Assembly: GCA_023380575.1 (NCBI GenBank)
Contig: JAMCRM010000258.1
Span: 1-7,288, forward strand
Reading direction: 5' to 3'
DNA length: 7,288 nucleotides
Source of the DNA: Acidobacteriota bacterium
GTDB taxonomy: Bacteria > Acidobacteriota > Terriglobia > Bryobacterales > Bryobacteraceae
Part shown: positions 6,355-7,288 of the stretch, piece after piece
Layout of the letters: each line of letters begins with the position of its first letter
Position numbering within the stretch: position 1 is the stretch's first letter
The notes under the pieces: generated by a model
The model's database searches: none
What the model was told of the DNA's origin: nothing
Seen by the model: the letters and a program-made list of their open reading frames with translations, nothing else
Program-made: the position numbers and the translations under genes

Positions 6355-7163
6355 CAGGCCACCAGGTCCGCCCGGTTTGAAAGCGTGCCGATCTCCGGCA
6401 TGGAAACGGACACAACGTCTCCGGGGGCCAGGGCGGCGCTCTCCGGCACCACCATTCCGCCGCCGGTCAGCAGCACGCTGCCGGCGGGCACGTGATTGGC
6501 GCGCAACAGAAAATCAAGCAGCTCGTCAAAGCGCCGGGCCATCCGCTCCGTGGAAGCCTTGCCCGAAAAGATGACTTTGCCGTCGCGCTCGATGGCACAG
6601 GTCATTTCGAGCTTATAGGGGTCCGGAAGCTCGTCGGCGGTTAGGATCGCCGGGCCTAGCGCGCAGGAGCCGTTGTAAATGCGCGATTGCGGCAGGTACA
6701 GCGGGCTCTCGCTTTCGATGTCCCGTGCGGATACGTTGTTCGCCAGGGTGTATCCGGCCACTCTGCCCTTGCTCCCCAGCACCAGGGCGAGTTGCGGTTC
6801 AGGCGCCGTAAACCTGGAATCCGGCCTTATCCCGATGGGCCGCCCCGGCCCCACGCACACGCGCGCGGTGCCCTTGAAATAGATCCCGGGGCGGGCATCA
6901 GGCGGCGCACCGGCATACGTGCCGCCGCAGGCCCACACCTCGCGCGGCTGGATAGGTATCACGGGCCGGCTCGGCTCGGGGTGACGGCTGGCCAACTGCG
7001 CGGCCAACTCACCCAGGGACACTCCCTCAGCCTCGGAACGGCAGATCAGGTCCACCAGCGTATGAGCGGTGATGGGGCGGGCCATCCCCCGTTCGAAGAC
7101 GGCGGCGATCACTCCGCCATTCGGTCTGATCTGTCCCAGATGCATGAATCGTCGGTACTCCAC
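6354..7163 (-). CDS. Fumarylacetoacetate hydrolase (FAH) family protein, probable altered metal site
   Basis: A 269-residue FAH-fold protein, most like the bacterial group containing 2-keto-3-deoxy-arabinonate dehydratase-type enzymes. It shows EVWACGGTY (75-83), IYFKGT (94-99), APEPQLALVLG (120-130), GYTLANNVSARDIE (137-150), SPLYLPQ (153-159), SCALGPAI (166-173) and LLTGGGMVVPE (231-241). Family members bind Mg or Mn through an ExE pair and a downstream Asp. Here those positions read Glu122, Gln124 and Asn143. The family TGT motif reads TGG, and the segment between GGTY and YFK is shorter than in relatives I recall. Activity is therefore doubtful although the frame is intact. The start used is GTG 7163 with GGAGAGA just upstream, nine bases after the lemA stop; an ATG at 7145 (codon 7) is a reasonable alternative. 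The downstream CDF start overlaps the stop. Family certain, function unassigned. Confidence 0.88.
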   Translation of the reverse strand: MEYRRFMHLGQIRPNGGVIAAVFERGMARPITAHTLVDLICRSEAEGVSLGELAAQLASRHPEPSRPVIPIQPREVWACGGTYAGAPPDARPGIYFKGTARVCVGPGRPIGIRPDSRFTAPEPQLALVLGSKGRVAGYTLANNVSARDIESESPLYLPQSRIYNGSCALGPAILTADELPDPYKLEMTCAIERDGKVIFSGKASTERMARRFDELLDFLLRANHVPAGSVLLTGGGMVVPESAALAPGDVVSVSMPEIGTLSNRADLVA

Positions 7164-7172
7164 TCTCTCCGG

Positions 7173-7288
7173 CTAGAACTTTACGGCCGGGACGGCGCGG
7201 GCGTTCGCGTCCGTCTTGAAATAAGCATCGTTGCGCGTGAACCCGGAAAGCGACGCCACGATATTGTTGGGAAAGAGCGCGGATCTCG
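7173..7288 (-). CDS. lemA: LemA family protein, C-terminal end (5' part beyond the window)
   Basis: The minus strand is open from the window edge to the TAG at 7175-7173, giving 37 residues. They read ALFPNNIVASLSGF, then AYFKTDANAR and a terminal VPAVKF. This fits the characteristic LemA ending: 'RFPxNIVAxxFGF', an aromatic plus acidic patch, 'AR.APKV.F' and stop. LemA proteins are small, membrane-anchored by one N-terminal helix, with a helical-bundle domain; their function is not well established. The usual Gly in 'GMFGF' is partly replaced (SLSGF). The stop lies nine bases before the FAH-family start, so lemA probably heads or belongs to the same transcript. Too short to exclude other details, but the match to the family tail is distinctive. 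Confidence 0.75.
   Translation of the reverse strand, partial: RSALFPNNIVASLSGFTRNDAYFKTDANARAVPAVKF

Overview
The window is a compact, GC-rich bacterial chromosomal segment holding ten protein-coding genes, two of them cut by the window edges. Genes are packed tightly: several neighbours overlap at their start and stop codons, and the longest gene-free stretch is about 79 bases. No RNA gene, insertion sequence, CRISPR array or clear repeat was seen. The gene content suggests an Acidobacteriota-like (Bryobacter/Solibacter type) or similar soil bacterium: a lone oxidase subunit III with a glycine-rich N-terminus, a metXW pair, split ChrA and an FAH-family enzyme of the 'LYLPQ' type. This taxonomic guess rests on family resemblance alone and is weak, because no phylogenetic marker gene is present.

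Layout. Positions 1-1882 (+) hold the end of an inositol-monophosphatase-family gene, followed 13 bases later by a class III aminotransferase that resembles bacterial alanine-glyoxylate aminotransferase 2 (AGXT2)-like enzymes. Positions 1933-4329 (-) form a probable operon, read in transcription order: a cytochrome c oxidase subunit III/NorE-like membrane protein, metX (homoserine O-acyltransferase) and metW, with metX and metW joined by an ATGA overlap. Positions 4330-4408 are the divergent intergenic region. Positions 4409-5466 (+) hold two half-size ChrA-family transporter genes joined by a GTGA overlap. Positions 5470-7288 (-) form a second probable operon, in transcription order: the end of lemA, an FAH-family protein, and a cation diffusion facilitator (CDF), the last two joined by a TGATG overlap.

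How the genes work together. MetX activates homoserine for methionine synthesis, and MetW is its usual partner. The two ChrA halves probably assemble into one membrane transporter. The lemA-FAH-CDF grouping has no obvious shared pathway.

The most notable observation is in the FAH-family protein. Two of the three expected metal-binding carboxylates appear to be replaced by their amides (E to Q and D to N), the loop before the FFK-type motif looks shortened, and a usually conserved TGT is TGG. The reading frame is intact, so this looks like a retained pseudoenzyme or a protein with altered chemistry rather than a decaying gene. I found no clear new multi-gene system.
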